Shown: one piece after another, positions 10,517-22,100 of the stretch | Layout of the letters: each line of letters begins with the position of its first letter | Numbering within the stretch: position 1 is the stretch's first letter | Assembly (NCBI GenBank): GCA_013396525.1 | Contig: VWYX01000291.1 | Coordinates: 620,001-684,000, forward strand | Source of the DNA: Chaetorhynchus papuensis | Lineage: Eukaryota > Chordata > Aves > Passeriformes > Rhipiduridae | Length of the DNA stretch: 64,000 bases | Reading direction: 5' to 3' | Program-made: the position numbers and the translations under genes | The notes under the pieces: model-generated | Databases searched by the model: none | What the model was told of the DNA's origin: nothing | Seen by the model: the letters and a program-made list of their open reading frames with translations, nothing else

Positions 10517-13500
10517 GTATGCCAGCATTTCTTTGTGCTTTCAGTATAACATCACCTCATTCCCATCACTTGTCATTAATGGTGATTGAGTTGTACTGAT
10601 CACTCCTGAGTGTTCTGATGCACTGGCCAGATTATCTGGTGAGACTGAGAAATGGGACTTGACCAGATGGTGTTCTTTGTTTTGGATGTGAGTGCTCCTG
10701 TGGTACCTCATCTTCATTTCATAGTAGTTGAGATGCATCGTGCTCTTTGACTTTTCTGCTTGGAGAGGGCTCTTTGCTTGGAGTGTTGTGTGGTCTCTCA
10801 AAATGATGTGTTCTTCCAGTTGTTATGGGAGAAACAGGCACAGAGCATGGCACAGGACTTGTGGAAAAGGGACATGTAGTACCTGGATGCAATTTGTTTC
10901 GTGTATACTAGCTATTTTGGGAAGCAGGGGGGAGGGCAGACAAAAAGCTTCAAAGCATTTCCCTTTTGGATGAAAGGTTTAAGAAAATAGTTGACCTAGC
11001 ATAGAAGAGAGGCTGAAATCTTTTTTAGGTAGAAAATCTAATGATCTGTCACTGTAGTATTAGTGTAAAACTTCTGCAGTCATTTTAGCTCCCATATAAG
11101 TGCTTCCTGTGGACAGAATTGGTATCTCCAGAGTAGATTTAGAAATAAGTTCCCTGTTGCAATTGTAGATAGAAGTACTTGCATTAGGCTGCCTCTTGTT
11201 TTTTAATGGAATTTTTTTTAAAGCAACACTTGCCCCTGTATTTGAATGTTACTGCTGTGGAGTCAGGTGTGTTTTTACTTTTTGGGGTCTTGCCTTACCA
11301 CCCTGTTAGGCTGGCTTAAAATGCCTTTTGTGCACATCCCTCGTGACACAGTATCAGGCAGAGCAAGAACAGGCAATGCAGTAAGGTTTTCAGCGACACC
11401 AGAAGGCAGTGTTTTGCAATGACTTAGTCACAGAATTCTGTTTGACACACAGGAAGCTACTTGGGAAGAAGAGATTTATTTTTCCTCTTACTTATCATTG
11501 TACACTATCTGTTAATGCCTTTTTTTTTCTTCTACTGCACCATGCCCTCATGGCAGGGCCCCACAATCAGCAGGGCATTGGGCCCAGCTTGCACGGAGGA
11601 TCTCCAGGGAAGTGTTGGTCTGAATTGTGACACATCTGCACCATTTTCTAAAGATGGTGCCCCATACTGATGCAGAAGGACTGTGAACCTGCAGTGTGAA
11701 AGCACTTGAGTTGTTGTGATTGGAAATGATCCCATGTATTCTGGCAGTGATGTGAAATAATTAACTGAGCCACAGACTGGCTTGATTAAACTTCCTGCAG
11801 GTTTGAGTTTCCTCTGATTCCAAATGAGAAAATAGTAATTCTGCTCTGCTTGTCCAGCCTGTCAGGTTATATTACTTTAGCCTGCAAAAGAACCGTCCTA
11901 AACTGCAGGTTGCTTCAGGTGAGTTGGTAAAGCAGGGCCATGTGGCTGGTTGAAAGGGACTGCTCAGAAGGGTGGAAAAAAGTGACACTGTTCAACATGG
12001 TTGTGGATCCCAGGATATTTGTGTTCACATTGGGGTTTTAACATTGCACTTTTCTGTGTTCCCTGGAAAAAATGATTTAGTCTTAATGTACCACTGACTT
12101 GTCTGCAAAATGAAGATATTTCCCCTAACTTAGGCAGCTAAATCTATTCCCATTTGTAGCAAACTTAGTTGCTACATGGATAGTAAGTATTGGAAAACAC
12201 CATAAATAGCCAGTCAATATAGAATGTCATTGACACAGACGTCACTGGAGAATGTGGCCTGAAGAGTTTCCCATTTTGTTCACAGTTTATTCCGTGCTGG
12301 TTTTGGCATAAATGCCTTTTCTTTTTTTTGCATGTATTCTGAAATGACCGTGTTCTGCATGGTTGCTAGCCTGCAGAACACCCACATAGTGAGTAGCTCT
12401 GAAACAGATGCCAGATTGGAAGGGGAGCACAAATGATGTTGCAGGACCCAGATCTTTATTTTCCATCACGGCCCATCTTTGCCTGTGTTGGATGTATGGC
12501 CATGATCACATTTCTGTCTAATTGTGTTTCATTTATCCCACTATAAGCTAGGACTCTAGAGTTTCTGTAGGGATGATAAGGTGTTTTTTAAGTTGTCTTA
12601 GCTAAGTTGGGGATTTTTTGAATACAGGTACATTCAATAGCTGTATGTATAGATGTGGGATTTTACTGTGTTAGTAAACATCAGAGCTTTAACTAACAAA
12701 ATCAAGAATGGGGTGTAGCATTCCTAAAATGTACCTATAGCTGATACCAGCTTATCTGGCAAAGAGGAGAGGCTGAGATCTGAGAAGTGTCCAAAGAGTT
12801 CTAAAGCCTGTGGTATCAGTTATCTCCAAAACCCTATTTTGTGATTAACAGCTAAGGCATTCAAAGTCCTTGTTGTGGGACTGTTGCTGAGGCCTTGCCA
12901 CCTTTCCTCTGCTGCAGGCTGTGCTAAGCTTGGCTGTGGGAGCTGCTCCCTCAGAGTGCAGGGATGGAGTAACAGCATGTCCTGTGCTGTAACAGAGCAT
13001 GTATTGATTTTCTGCTGAGTAACAAGAACTAATGATGGGCATTGTGTATTATTCATGTTTCATCAAGTTCATTTCTAAGCTGTATAGAGCAGCTGGGAGA
13101 AGGGTTAACTAGGGACATGGGACTGCAGAACAGTTCTACAGTCTAACCAGTGTTAGATCTGGTGACAGGACTTCCTGAAATACATTCTCTATATTCCTTT
13201 TTGGGAAACTACATAAATTTCTGGGTCCTTTTGAATCCATTCATGCTTCCCTTCATCATAGCTAGAAGTTCAAAGTGGAATGTTGGGGTAAGCTGTTGAT
13301 GCAAGTTGCTCTCATATTTCAGTGCACATTAGCAGGTGGTGGGGGATGTTTTTGTAAAATTATGAGGGTAGTATGAGGTCAGGTGAAAAAGTTGTACCAT
13401 TTGGGGTAATAATTCCACAGCAGCTGGTGTTTATGGGTGGAAATCATCTATGTTGCTTGGGAGTCCAAATCTGGCAACAGAAACAGCATCTGCTGTTGCT

Positions 13501-15870
13501 AGGGACAACAGAATAACTTAGTGTTGACCTGGGGTTACAGTGCATTTTGGAGTTTGTGTAATGCAGCTTGTAAGAAGCCACAGGGATTAAGTTCTGAGGA
13601 TCTTTTAAGGAATGCTGGTGACTTAAGTGCTCCTGAAGTCTCACCTTTTAGAAAACCGACGTTTTAATGTCTTGTTGCAAGTGGTCTACCTAGTTTTATT
13701 CCCTAGTGTTTGCAGCACTGAGATGCTCAGGTTCCTCTGCAGACAGAGAATTCCCTGATATAGTAAGGTTTTAGAATCAAGGAAGGCAGTGGTAAAAAGG
13801 TTCAGAAGTTATGAGGTACTTATGGTACACATATTGGTGTCTCCTTATTGCTGATTATAGCTAGTTCCTATTTCTTGCCACAGTGCTTTCTGCCAAGGTG
13901 AACAGTGACAGCTCTTAGCTGAGACTTTCTGTGAGAGTGCAGTTTTGTTATGAGTTTAATTTTTTCATTGGAAGCAGCTGCTGAAGGGGTTATCTTGTTT
14001 CCATACATCTAATCATATCTTTCCTTTCAGCTCTTGTGACTGAACCAGTTGGACTTCAGGTCAATTCAGCTGAGGTGATGAAAACTGCACCTTCAGGTTG
14101 TTTTTTGTGCTCCAGTTGAGTTAGCACCAGCCCTCTCCTTAGTGAGGCAGTTCAGTCCTCTTCATAATTGTTACCTTGGTCTTTTCGCAGACTTAGCCAG
14201 AGCAAGGATCACTGCCTATACTTGATTTATATGTCAAAGGTTATTTTCAAAACTTTAGAAGTCAGTTCTCTAGCGTGTGCTCTTTCTGTTAATTATAAAG
14301 ACTTAGTTCAATGTAGGCAACTTGCCCTTGCAAAAGGGATTTGCATTTAATACTGAATCCTTTAAAGATGGAGTAGTGGTTGCATTGTGCCAGAAGTTAG
14401 GCTGGGGCTAAATAAAATGCCTCATGCAGAAACTTTGTGCAGGGCTTATGTAGAAGCTACTTCACTGCCTTGGTTATGCTATATAACGAGAAGGAAAATC
14501 AAGAAAGGCAGAATCAGAAGGTAGAGGGACCTCATTCTTACAGGGACAGTAATTGTTGTCCCCTTGTTCTGTAGGGGTCCATTTGTGTTGTTGACAGTAT
14601 CTGACAGAGAAGTTGGAGTGGCAGCTCGTTTGTCTTGTGCCAGTAGGTGGAATGATGCCTATGAAGCAATCTGCTCTGTGGTACACTTCTGCATCCCAGG
14701 TGATTGGCACCAATTAAGCTATTTTTGTGGCCTTTTTATCTCAGTTCCTGTTGAGATGGTGTGTAATTAAAATACCTGGAGGAGAAATTAGAAATTCATA
14801 CATTGAAAATCATTCCATGTTCTCTATTATTCAATGCAAATTGCAATTCTAATTAACAGCAGGGTACTGAGCTTGCCATTGGTAATTAAGTTTCCTCCTG
14901 AAGTCTACAGCTGAAAACTGACTGTGCATATCTGAATATGTGATGATGTTGATATCTGAGAGGTATATTTAGATTTCTCTGATCTGGCACCCACCATACT
15001 GATGAGGGAAATGGTAACAAAACAAAGTAATTTTGGGTCTCACTAGAAAGTTTGGCAGTGGAGTTGCAGCAGTGCACTCTGGAAACACTTAGCAAGAGAG
15101 AACTGTGGTTGCTACCATGTCCACGGCATTGCATTGACCTGGACAAGAAGATTGGTGGTCTTGGTTTTGCAGTGAAGGGCCCTGTCAGATCTGTGTTTAC
15201 TACTTCTAGACATATGGAGCGTGGCTGAGAGCATGCAGTTACTTGTATGTCACTAAAATAGATAACTGTCTTTTGGAGCATGAGATAGATTTTTCCATTT
15301 ACTGAGGGGTGAGAAACAATAAATGTCTTTTCTTAACGGTCTTTCCAAAGGAGCGCCCAGAATGATAAAATTGCATGCTTTCTTTGCATGTCTGGAAACA
15401 GTTGTTTATTATTACCTTATAGCTCGGGTTGAAGTCCTTTAAGGTTATGATGTTTTAGCACTAAGTTGATGACAGGTACATCTGCTTGCCTTTTCCCTGC
15501 TGCAGAGTCCCTCTTTGTGTTCAAGTGCAGTTTGAGTCTCCTTGAAAGTGTGTATCCTCACCTTCTGTGCCTGAAGATTGTTGGTGCGTTCTTGTGTCTG
15601 TTCTGCTTGCTCCGTCTCTCCTGAGCACTAGATGGTGCTGGTTCTTTCCAGCTTCTGCTTGGACTCTTGCTGTCAGCGGTGGGTGGCGCATGTCTTGAAT
15701 CACTGGAGCGTGAGTTCATCCTCTCAGAGGAAACTTGCCTACTCTTGTTTTGTTCATTTGTGTCTCCTCAAAGCAAATCAGCAAGCAGGAGTCCCCAATA
15801 CTGTGCTTCAGTCCATAGCAAGCCAACACTATGCTCTGTAGGCAGAATACAGTACTGAATACATTTCTGC
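10517..15870 (+). other. ARHGAP22: ARHGAP22 intron 3, first part
   Basis: Intronic sequence begins at the GTATGC donor. I see no exon, CpG island, clear LINE or RNA gene. The only notable stretch is an AT-rich cluster of octamer, homeodomain and CCAAT-like words at 14781-14900. Stop-free frames, such as 131 codons on the minus strand at 14886-15281, show no recognisable domains. Confidence 0.75.
14781..14900. promoter_or_regulatory. Octamer/homeodomain/CCAAT motif cluster
   Basis: Within about 60 bases there is a perfect POU octamer ATGCAAAT (14834-14841), TAATTAAC (14850-14857), an inverted CCAAT box CCATTGG (14876-14882) and TAATTAA (14883-14889). Clusters of this kind are common in vertebrate enhancers. 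Function is not shown by the sequence alone. Confidence 0.2.
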
Positions 15871-16010
15871 ACATTTACTCAGTTGGTTAGAGCGTGGTGC
15901 TAATGATGCCAGGGTTGTGGGCTTGATGCCCATATGGGTCATTCCCTTAAGAGCTGGACTCAACGATCCCTCTGGGTCCCTTCCAACTGAGAATATTCTG
16001 TGATTCTGTA
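15871..16010 (+). repeat. tRNA-Ile-derived SINE with CR1-type tail (TguSINE1-like)
   Basis: The 5' half follows a tRNA-Ile gene: a CAGTTGGTTAGAGCGTGGTG segment (D-arm and start of the anticodon arm), then CTAATGA as the anticodon loop (anticodon AAT), then a T-arm. The 3' half (about 15945-16010) is a CR1-like tail ending in the octamer unit ATTCTGTG (15995-16002) followed by ATTCTGTA. This tRNA-plus-CR1 structure matches the SINE family known from passerine birds, moved by CR1 machinery. The internal B box is GGCTTGATGCC instead of GGTTCGANNCC and the A-box region is also altered, so this copy is old and probably silent as a Pol III gene. It is not a functional tRNA. Confidence 0.88.
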
Positions 16011-18125
16011 ATATTCTATATTGAGCTGCTGTCACAAATGCCAAAATGAAGTCTTTGAAAACATTCAAGTCCAAATTGTTTGCCTATTTAAATCTTGTTT
16101 TGGTCTTAAAATTGTTATGTAAGAGCAGAACATGTTCTGTACAGACATACACAGTAATGACTGTGCGGGGAAGCCACCTGGGCATAGGTGTCCACTGTTT
16201 CAGGTTAACATACTGACCCAGGGCTTATGGGCTATTCAGTGGCATCTGTCAGACTGTTTTCCTCTTCTCCCATTCTGAGCCTGCTAAACTTGTTTTTCAA
16301 AATACGTTTTCTTCAAAATTTTGCAACTTTAATGAATTGGCATTTGCCAAAAGGTAGTAATTGCCTTCCTCAGGATTACTCCTTTCCTAATTCTACTGAG
16401 ATTATTTTATTGAACTGAAAAAATAGCTTTTGTGGCCTGTCCAGACCTTGATGACTTCCTTTGGTGTCAACAGAAGTATCAATCAACTGCCAGTATTTCT
16501 AGGCTTGTTTTACAAATGGATTCAAGTTGATGAACTCTTACTTGAGTTAATTAATGGGGGCCCTCATTTCCCTCATGCAGATACACACTAGCAGCTCAAA
16601 TCTTCTGTAAGCAAGGCTTCTCTGCTTAATGATTTCCTGCTGTGTACTTTCCCTGACTGCTTGACTGTACCATGTCACTGAATTCTTATGAAAAGAGAAC
16701 GTGAAAAAAAAAGGACTGAACTTTGCTCTCAATTCATGTAACCTTACTGATTTCAGCAGTGTTGTGTTCAGCCCAGCGCTGTGTCCCTGCAGCTTGACCA
16801 ATCCACTTCTGCCTACTTAAGGTGATGACTCACTGCAGGTGAAGGCCTTCGGACTGCATCCAGAGTTTTGTGCAGAAAGGTTATTAGGCTTCTCTTTTCC
16901 CCTGAGGGCTATGAGGCCCTCTGATAGTTAAGAATGTTTTGGCTCACCTTATGCTATCAGTTTAAAATATCTTGAAGGGCATCAGGAGGCACCTGCAGCC
17001 TGTAAATTGCTTTTTGTTTTGTTTTCTTTTTTCCCCTGGCATATGCAATGCCCAAGACTTATGTTTGCATTTGGTAGGTAATGATCCTGCTTCATGAAAT
17101 AAACAAGATCCTGCCTTTGTTTTATTAGAAGTGTTTGATCTACTTCAGGTTGTGCTGTCTCCATCCCTCAGTGCTCTGGGGCCCTGGGCAGCTGAAAGTA
17201 GGACTGGAAATGGGCTGTGACAGCATACATGTGTTCTGCTATCCTGGGATTTGTATTCCAGGAGAAGTTCTGCCTTTCATCCCTGATCAGTAGCACCTAG
17301 CTGTCTTTAATGCACGTGCTGGCTTTCAACAAGAATGAAGGTTTTTAAAACTTCAATTGCAATAGCAGAAGGCCTGCTGTGAAAGGAGCATGAGACTTAA
17401 TAAGTTTCATGAATAGGGGTTTCTGCTAGTGCAGATCATTAAAATGTAACCTCTGACTGGTTTTGAGCAGTCTTCCTTAACCCATTGTATTCCTGAGAGA
17501 CAAATGCAGCAGTTTATATAGGTTGCCCTTTGGGTATAGAAATATGGCTTTGTAGCATGATGGCACATTGTACAAATGATGTAGAAGGCATCATTTGATC
17601 CCCTCAGGTTGATTTTTCAGTGCAAAATGGGTAAGATTTTGAATACTTCCTGCTGAGACCTTCCAGAGTGAGTTCTGCTATTGAATATTCTGCCTTGAGG
17701 ATAACATATTAAAGTCCTAAGGCGTGTGTATTTAGTAAAGGGATTTTTTAAAAGTATTCTGCTGCAAGTTACAGCTTTGTTACATAGGGATATGCTTATC
17801 AAACTCTCAACATGATCAGTTATGTTGTACCATCTCCGTATTTCTTGCTGGTTTGTCAGAAATCAAGTCTTCTGTGATGTTTTGCAGCTTGTGTGCTCTG
17901 TTGCTGCTCTGATAGGTTAGGCTTTTTTCAGCCCCAGAAACAGCTGTGTTCCCATTTGCAATAAGAGTGGGTGAATTCTCCACAAGATTTATGCGGTGTC
18001 TGGGATCCCTGAGGCTAATAAAGTACTCTAGTAGGTTAGCATGATGAAGTAAAATAAGATACATGATGTATGGCGATGTCACAGCACACACCAAACTCTA
18101 GCAGCAGTGAAATAAAAATAAAAGA
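16011..18125 (+). other. ARHGAP22: ARHGAP22 intron 3, between SINE and CR1
   Basis: I see no exon, RNA gene or identifiable repeat in this 2.1-kb stretch. Base composition is ordinary for the region. Confidence 0.7.
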
Positions 18126-18377
18126 CCTCAAGCTGTGCCAGGGGAGTTTCAGGGCAGACATTAGGAAGAATTTCTTCACTGAAAGGGTTGACAAGCACTG
18201 GAACAGGCTGCCCAGGGAGGTGGTGAAGTCACTATCCCTGGAAGCGTTCAAAAAAAACAACTGGATATGGCACTTAATGCCATATAATGCCACTTTAGTT
18301 GACATGCTGATGTTCTGTCAAAGGTTGGACTTGATCTTGGAGGTCTTTTCTAACCCTAATGATTCTGTGATTCTGTT
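18126..18377 (+). repeat. CR1 LINE, 5'-truncated 3' end
   Basis: This is a typical avian CR1 3' terminus. The CTCAAGCTGTGCCAGGGGAG start is followed by the end of the ORF2 protein (RADIRKNFFTERV, HWNRLPREVV). Then comes the 3' UTR with its GGTTGGACTTGAT...GGAGGTCTTTTC block, ending in the CR1 octamer ATTCTGTG (18362-18369) and a second unit with one change. CR1 copies are nearly always 5'-truncated, as here. The copy carries no functional open frame for retrotransposition. Confidence 0.93.
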
Positions 18378-18434
18378 CAATGATCCTGACAATCCTGCAA
18401 GGCTTTTGAGGTACCTGTTAGCACTGTAGCTTAA

Positions 18435-19154
18435 CTACTCAGTAGAATACTCCAGCTTGGAAAATACCATGTGGAAGTCATTGTGGGAAGCAAAGGTAAG
18501 AAAACTAAAACACACGGCCTTTTTACAAGGCCCACAGAAAATGTGTGGGGGAAAGGGAGGCACCGCTGATATTGTGCTGTTCCAGGATCCACAAGAGTAT
18601 ATAGTTGAGAAACTGCTATCTGGGGTGTTTATGAATGCACTAGTGCCAGTTTGAAGTGGCAGCTGGCCCACTGCCAAACACCTGTGAGGGAGGGCTCCCA
18701 GGCAAAACCCCCTCTCTATTTGTCTGAAATGCTTTAGGGATAACCAGTGTGCTGTCAGTGAGAACCAGCTTGCATTGGGCTTTCTGAACTTCACAGGGAG
18801 GAGGAAATACGACAAGGATATATTGCCCATAGTGTAACACTTAAGCCTTACACTCAGCTTAAGAACACCCAGGGTGTTTTTGGTCTTTTTGTGCAAGTTC
18901 ATTATGAGCTTCCCAGTGTCTCTCCAGTACTCATTGCAGGGGTTCTGCTCAAGGTACTGTTCTCTAAAGGCAGTGAGGCAGCTGGGATCAGGACTATGGT
19001 CTGTATAGTGTAGCACTCTAACTGAAATGAATGTGATTTCTTCCATTAGGAAGCCAAAGTTCAGGTCGTTCATAATTATAGATCTTTTTGTTTTGACAGA
19101 CTCTAAATGTTTACTCTGTGGAAGTTTGTCTTCTGTCTGTTCTAGCAGGTGCAC
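18435..19154 (-). other. Unassigned 239-codon open frame
   Basis: This is the longest stop-free frame in the window. It begins at a GTG, with an in-frame stop two codons further upstream (TAA at 19161-19163), and ends at TAG (18435-18437). I do not recognise the protein. It has nine cysteines and three N-glycosylation sequons (NIS, NAS, NST), which would suit an extracellular or envelope-like protein, but no signal peptide or clear membrane segment is visible. There is no Kozak ATG or promoter. It directly follows the CR1 copy but lies on the opposite strand, so it is not CR1 ORF2. It could be a remnant of an unrecognised transposable element or retroviral gene, an internal exon of a nested gene, or chance. 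Confidence 0.15.
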
Positions 19155-22100
19155 AGGCCTTTAAAGACACATTCTTTCAAAGTCTGCCTTTGAATCTCAG
19201 CCAGACCCCATTGCTCATCTAAGTGAAGTCCACTTAAGATGTTGATCCCCATGTTTCCATGTGGTATCAAAGATGCTGTGTATCATCTCGGACTGGTAAA
19301 GCACTGTTATTAGTTCTGGGATTTGTTTTTAATCACCAACAGTCAGACAGTCATGAAAACTTGGGGGAAGGAGCTTTAGGCGGTAGAGTCATTATTTGAA
19401 GGGAAAAAACAAAGAAGGTAGACACCTGTGAATCTCCTAAAATATGGCTATTAATATGAAAAAATGTCTAAATGCCAGTGAAAATTACTGTCACAGGAGC
19501 ATCAGATGGTATGACTGAATTTCTTTTGGAAAGAGTGACTGGAGGGAGAAGAGAAAGCAATGGACTTAGTCAAATCAGAAGAACTTTTTATAAACTCAGT
19601 ATCTTTTGACTCTTTCTGGACTAGAAATCCTTTAATAGGACAGGGCTGAATGTTTTGAAATGTTATTCCTGACAGAACAGGTGACTTTTGATCCTTTCTT
19701 TTTTAAGCCCATGAGGCTTTTCTTAACGAAGCTGTGCTCCATTATAAAGTTAGCCTAACCTGGTTAACAGGAATGCATTTTATATCACTTGGGGCAAGGC
19801 AGCCTGTGAATACAGAATGTGTCTTTTCGTACCTACCTCTCACACATTCTGGTGATATATCTACACTGAACTCATGTTTTCTGTGCTAATGTCTTCTGTG
19901 AAGAATAGATGAACTATAAATTGTTCCTTTAAACAATGAAGGTCTAATTTTTCTTTCAGCAGGTTATTTTTCAGAGTCTTAGAAGCCCAGAGAAGTGGGG
20001 TTTTCAAAAACATTTCCTTTGTGGTTTACATTAAGCATACTAGAAGTGTGTATTTGGAGGGCAGGGGATGATGAAGACTGGGGTTTGAAAGGGTAAGGAT
20101 GGTTTACATTGCTCAGCTCTCACAGGAAAGAAACCTTAGGGGAGGTAGCATGTCACTTTATTAATAAATACTAGGCTAGAAAATTCACTTTGTAGTTTCA
20201 GGCTCTTATAAGAAATATAGTAGGTCTTTAAGGGAGTTAGAGTATTTAGCGATACGTGAACTAAGACTGGTTGTAATGTACTCTTCTACCTGTGCTATTA
20301 CGTTGCCTAAATAGTCTTTTCTTTCTTGTGAGTCCAGTGGCTACTGGGAAATCTGTGGAGAGTCATGGGGTGTTCCCACTGTAGCCTGGCAAGCCACTTC
20401 TACTTGTTTCACCATGTGTTTTGGAATTCATGGGAATAATCCATGCTGAATCTGACTTCAGTTAGAAAGTAAACTTTTCATTTTACAAAGGCTCTAACTT
20501 TTCTTGAAAAGAAGGTCTAATTTGCCCTGACTGACAGATTATTTGATCAAAATGGAGAAGATCATCAAATAAATAATTTTACAGAACAGACAAAACAAGG
20601 TTTTATTGGCCAAGCTTGAAAATTCTAACACATTCTTCTAAATTTTGAGCATGGATATTAGTATAAATTGTGAGCTTTTCATGAGTGCATGTTTCATGCT
20701 GGCTGGCTTAGGTCCATTCTCTGTGAAGCCCAGTTCACCTGTTTAATAGTAATGAGGCAAGGTGGTGTTAACATTTGTGTTCTTGAGACAAGTTTGTGCC
20801 TTCTGCGGGGGAGGGAATGTTGGGGAAAACCCCCAAAGCTATGTAATCCTTGCCTTGTGTCTAGGAAAGCTTCCAAAATGAGTGCTTGTCCAGTTCTAGA
20901 GATGTGACTCTGGCATAGTTAGGAATCACAAAAACCATTTGTCTCCTAGTAAAGGAATGATTAATAAATACCTCCAGCCACTAGAACTCTTGTCATATCT
21001 GCAATGAATCATTGAGCTAGAATAACATATTCCTCTGCCATCCTGCAGTTTTTTAAAATGTACTTGGTTGGAGGTTTTTTTCCCCTCAGACAGTAAATGG
21101 TTGGCTTAACTAAAACTGAAATCTTTACCTCTGGCTTCCAGATATTTAGCATTGTCCAGAAATATCAAAGTTCATTATTAACACAGCAGTTTTTAGCAGC
21201 TGGCTTTTCTTATCAGTGGCAGCCAGTACACCACTCCATTTCTTAAGAAATGGGAGGGAATGTGAACTTCAAATCAAGAATTTCAGATGGTGAAGCTGAG
21301 AGCTCTGGCTGGAGAAAAAAAAAGTGCAAAGTAGAGGAGTTAGAAAATCTTAGGACACTCAGTCTGCACCAGTGCATTTCACAGGGATCCATTAAGTACT
21401 TGAAGTTTTTGAAAGATCAGTCTAATGGTTTAGTGTTTGAAATCCAAATTTAGACACTGAACTCTGGACTCCTGATTTTGTAAACCCTAGTCTAAAGCTG
21501 GTGTGTGCTGTTTATAAAGAGAAGACATGCATGGTTAACTATAGGTCTAAAAGGTCACATTGTTAAGACTTACAGAAATCCCACCTTGAAGAGCTCGTGC
21601 TATGCAGACTGACTTATGTGTATTAACAGAAATGAGTCTCAAAAGAATTGTACTGCAGAGTAAGTGGGTTTTGTTGCTGGAAAAGTGCAAACATATCCAC
21701 CTTTCTTATTGAAGGAATAGGCTAATCCCTACATGAAATTTTTGCTGTGTGTAAATATAAATGCATTTTGTATAATATTAAAAATTATATATAAAATCTC
21801 AATTTTATTTGACCCAGACAGGTTTGGCTATCTTTAATATATTAATCTTGTGTTGAGCCTTCAAACCCTTCAGGTTGTGTCAGACCTTGTCCCTGTAGCA
21901 ATCAATCAACATGTTAGGGTCTAGGATGAGAGTTTCTAGGGTTGCCTTTATTTAGGCAAAATATTTGAGTGTCATTTCTGCACTCTTGCCTTCATTAGCT
22001 GACTGCTGAGATGATCTGCCTGGGCCTGACTGCATTCAAAAGAGAAACTAAGTGTGGTTTAGACATCAAAGAATCTTGAATTTCCCATAGGATGACAGAT

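Noticed and set aside
15871..15945. Functional tRNA-Ile gene
   Set aside because: The T-arm/B box and D-arm are mutated, and the sequence runs straight into a CR1 tail; it is the head of a SINE.
18070..18429. 119-codon + strand frame as a host gene
   Set aside because: It contains the CR1 ORF2 C-terminus and CR1 3' UTR, so it is a LINE remnant.
20060..20100. Possible exon 4 (GAAGACTGGG context)
   Set aside because: Surrounding translation does not fit the PH C-terminal helix.
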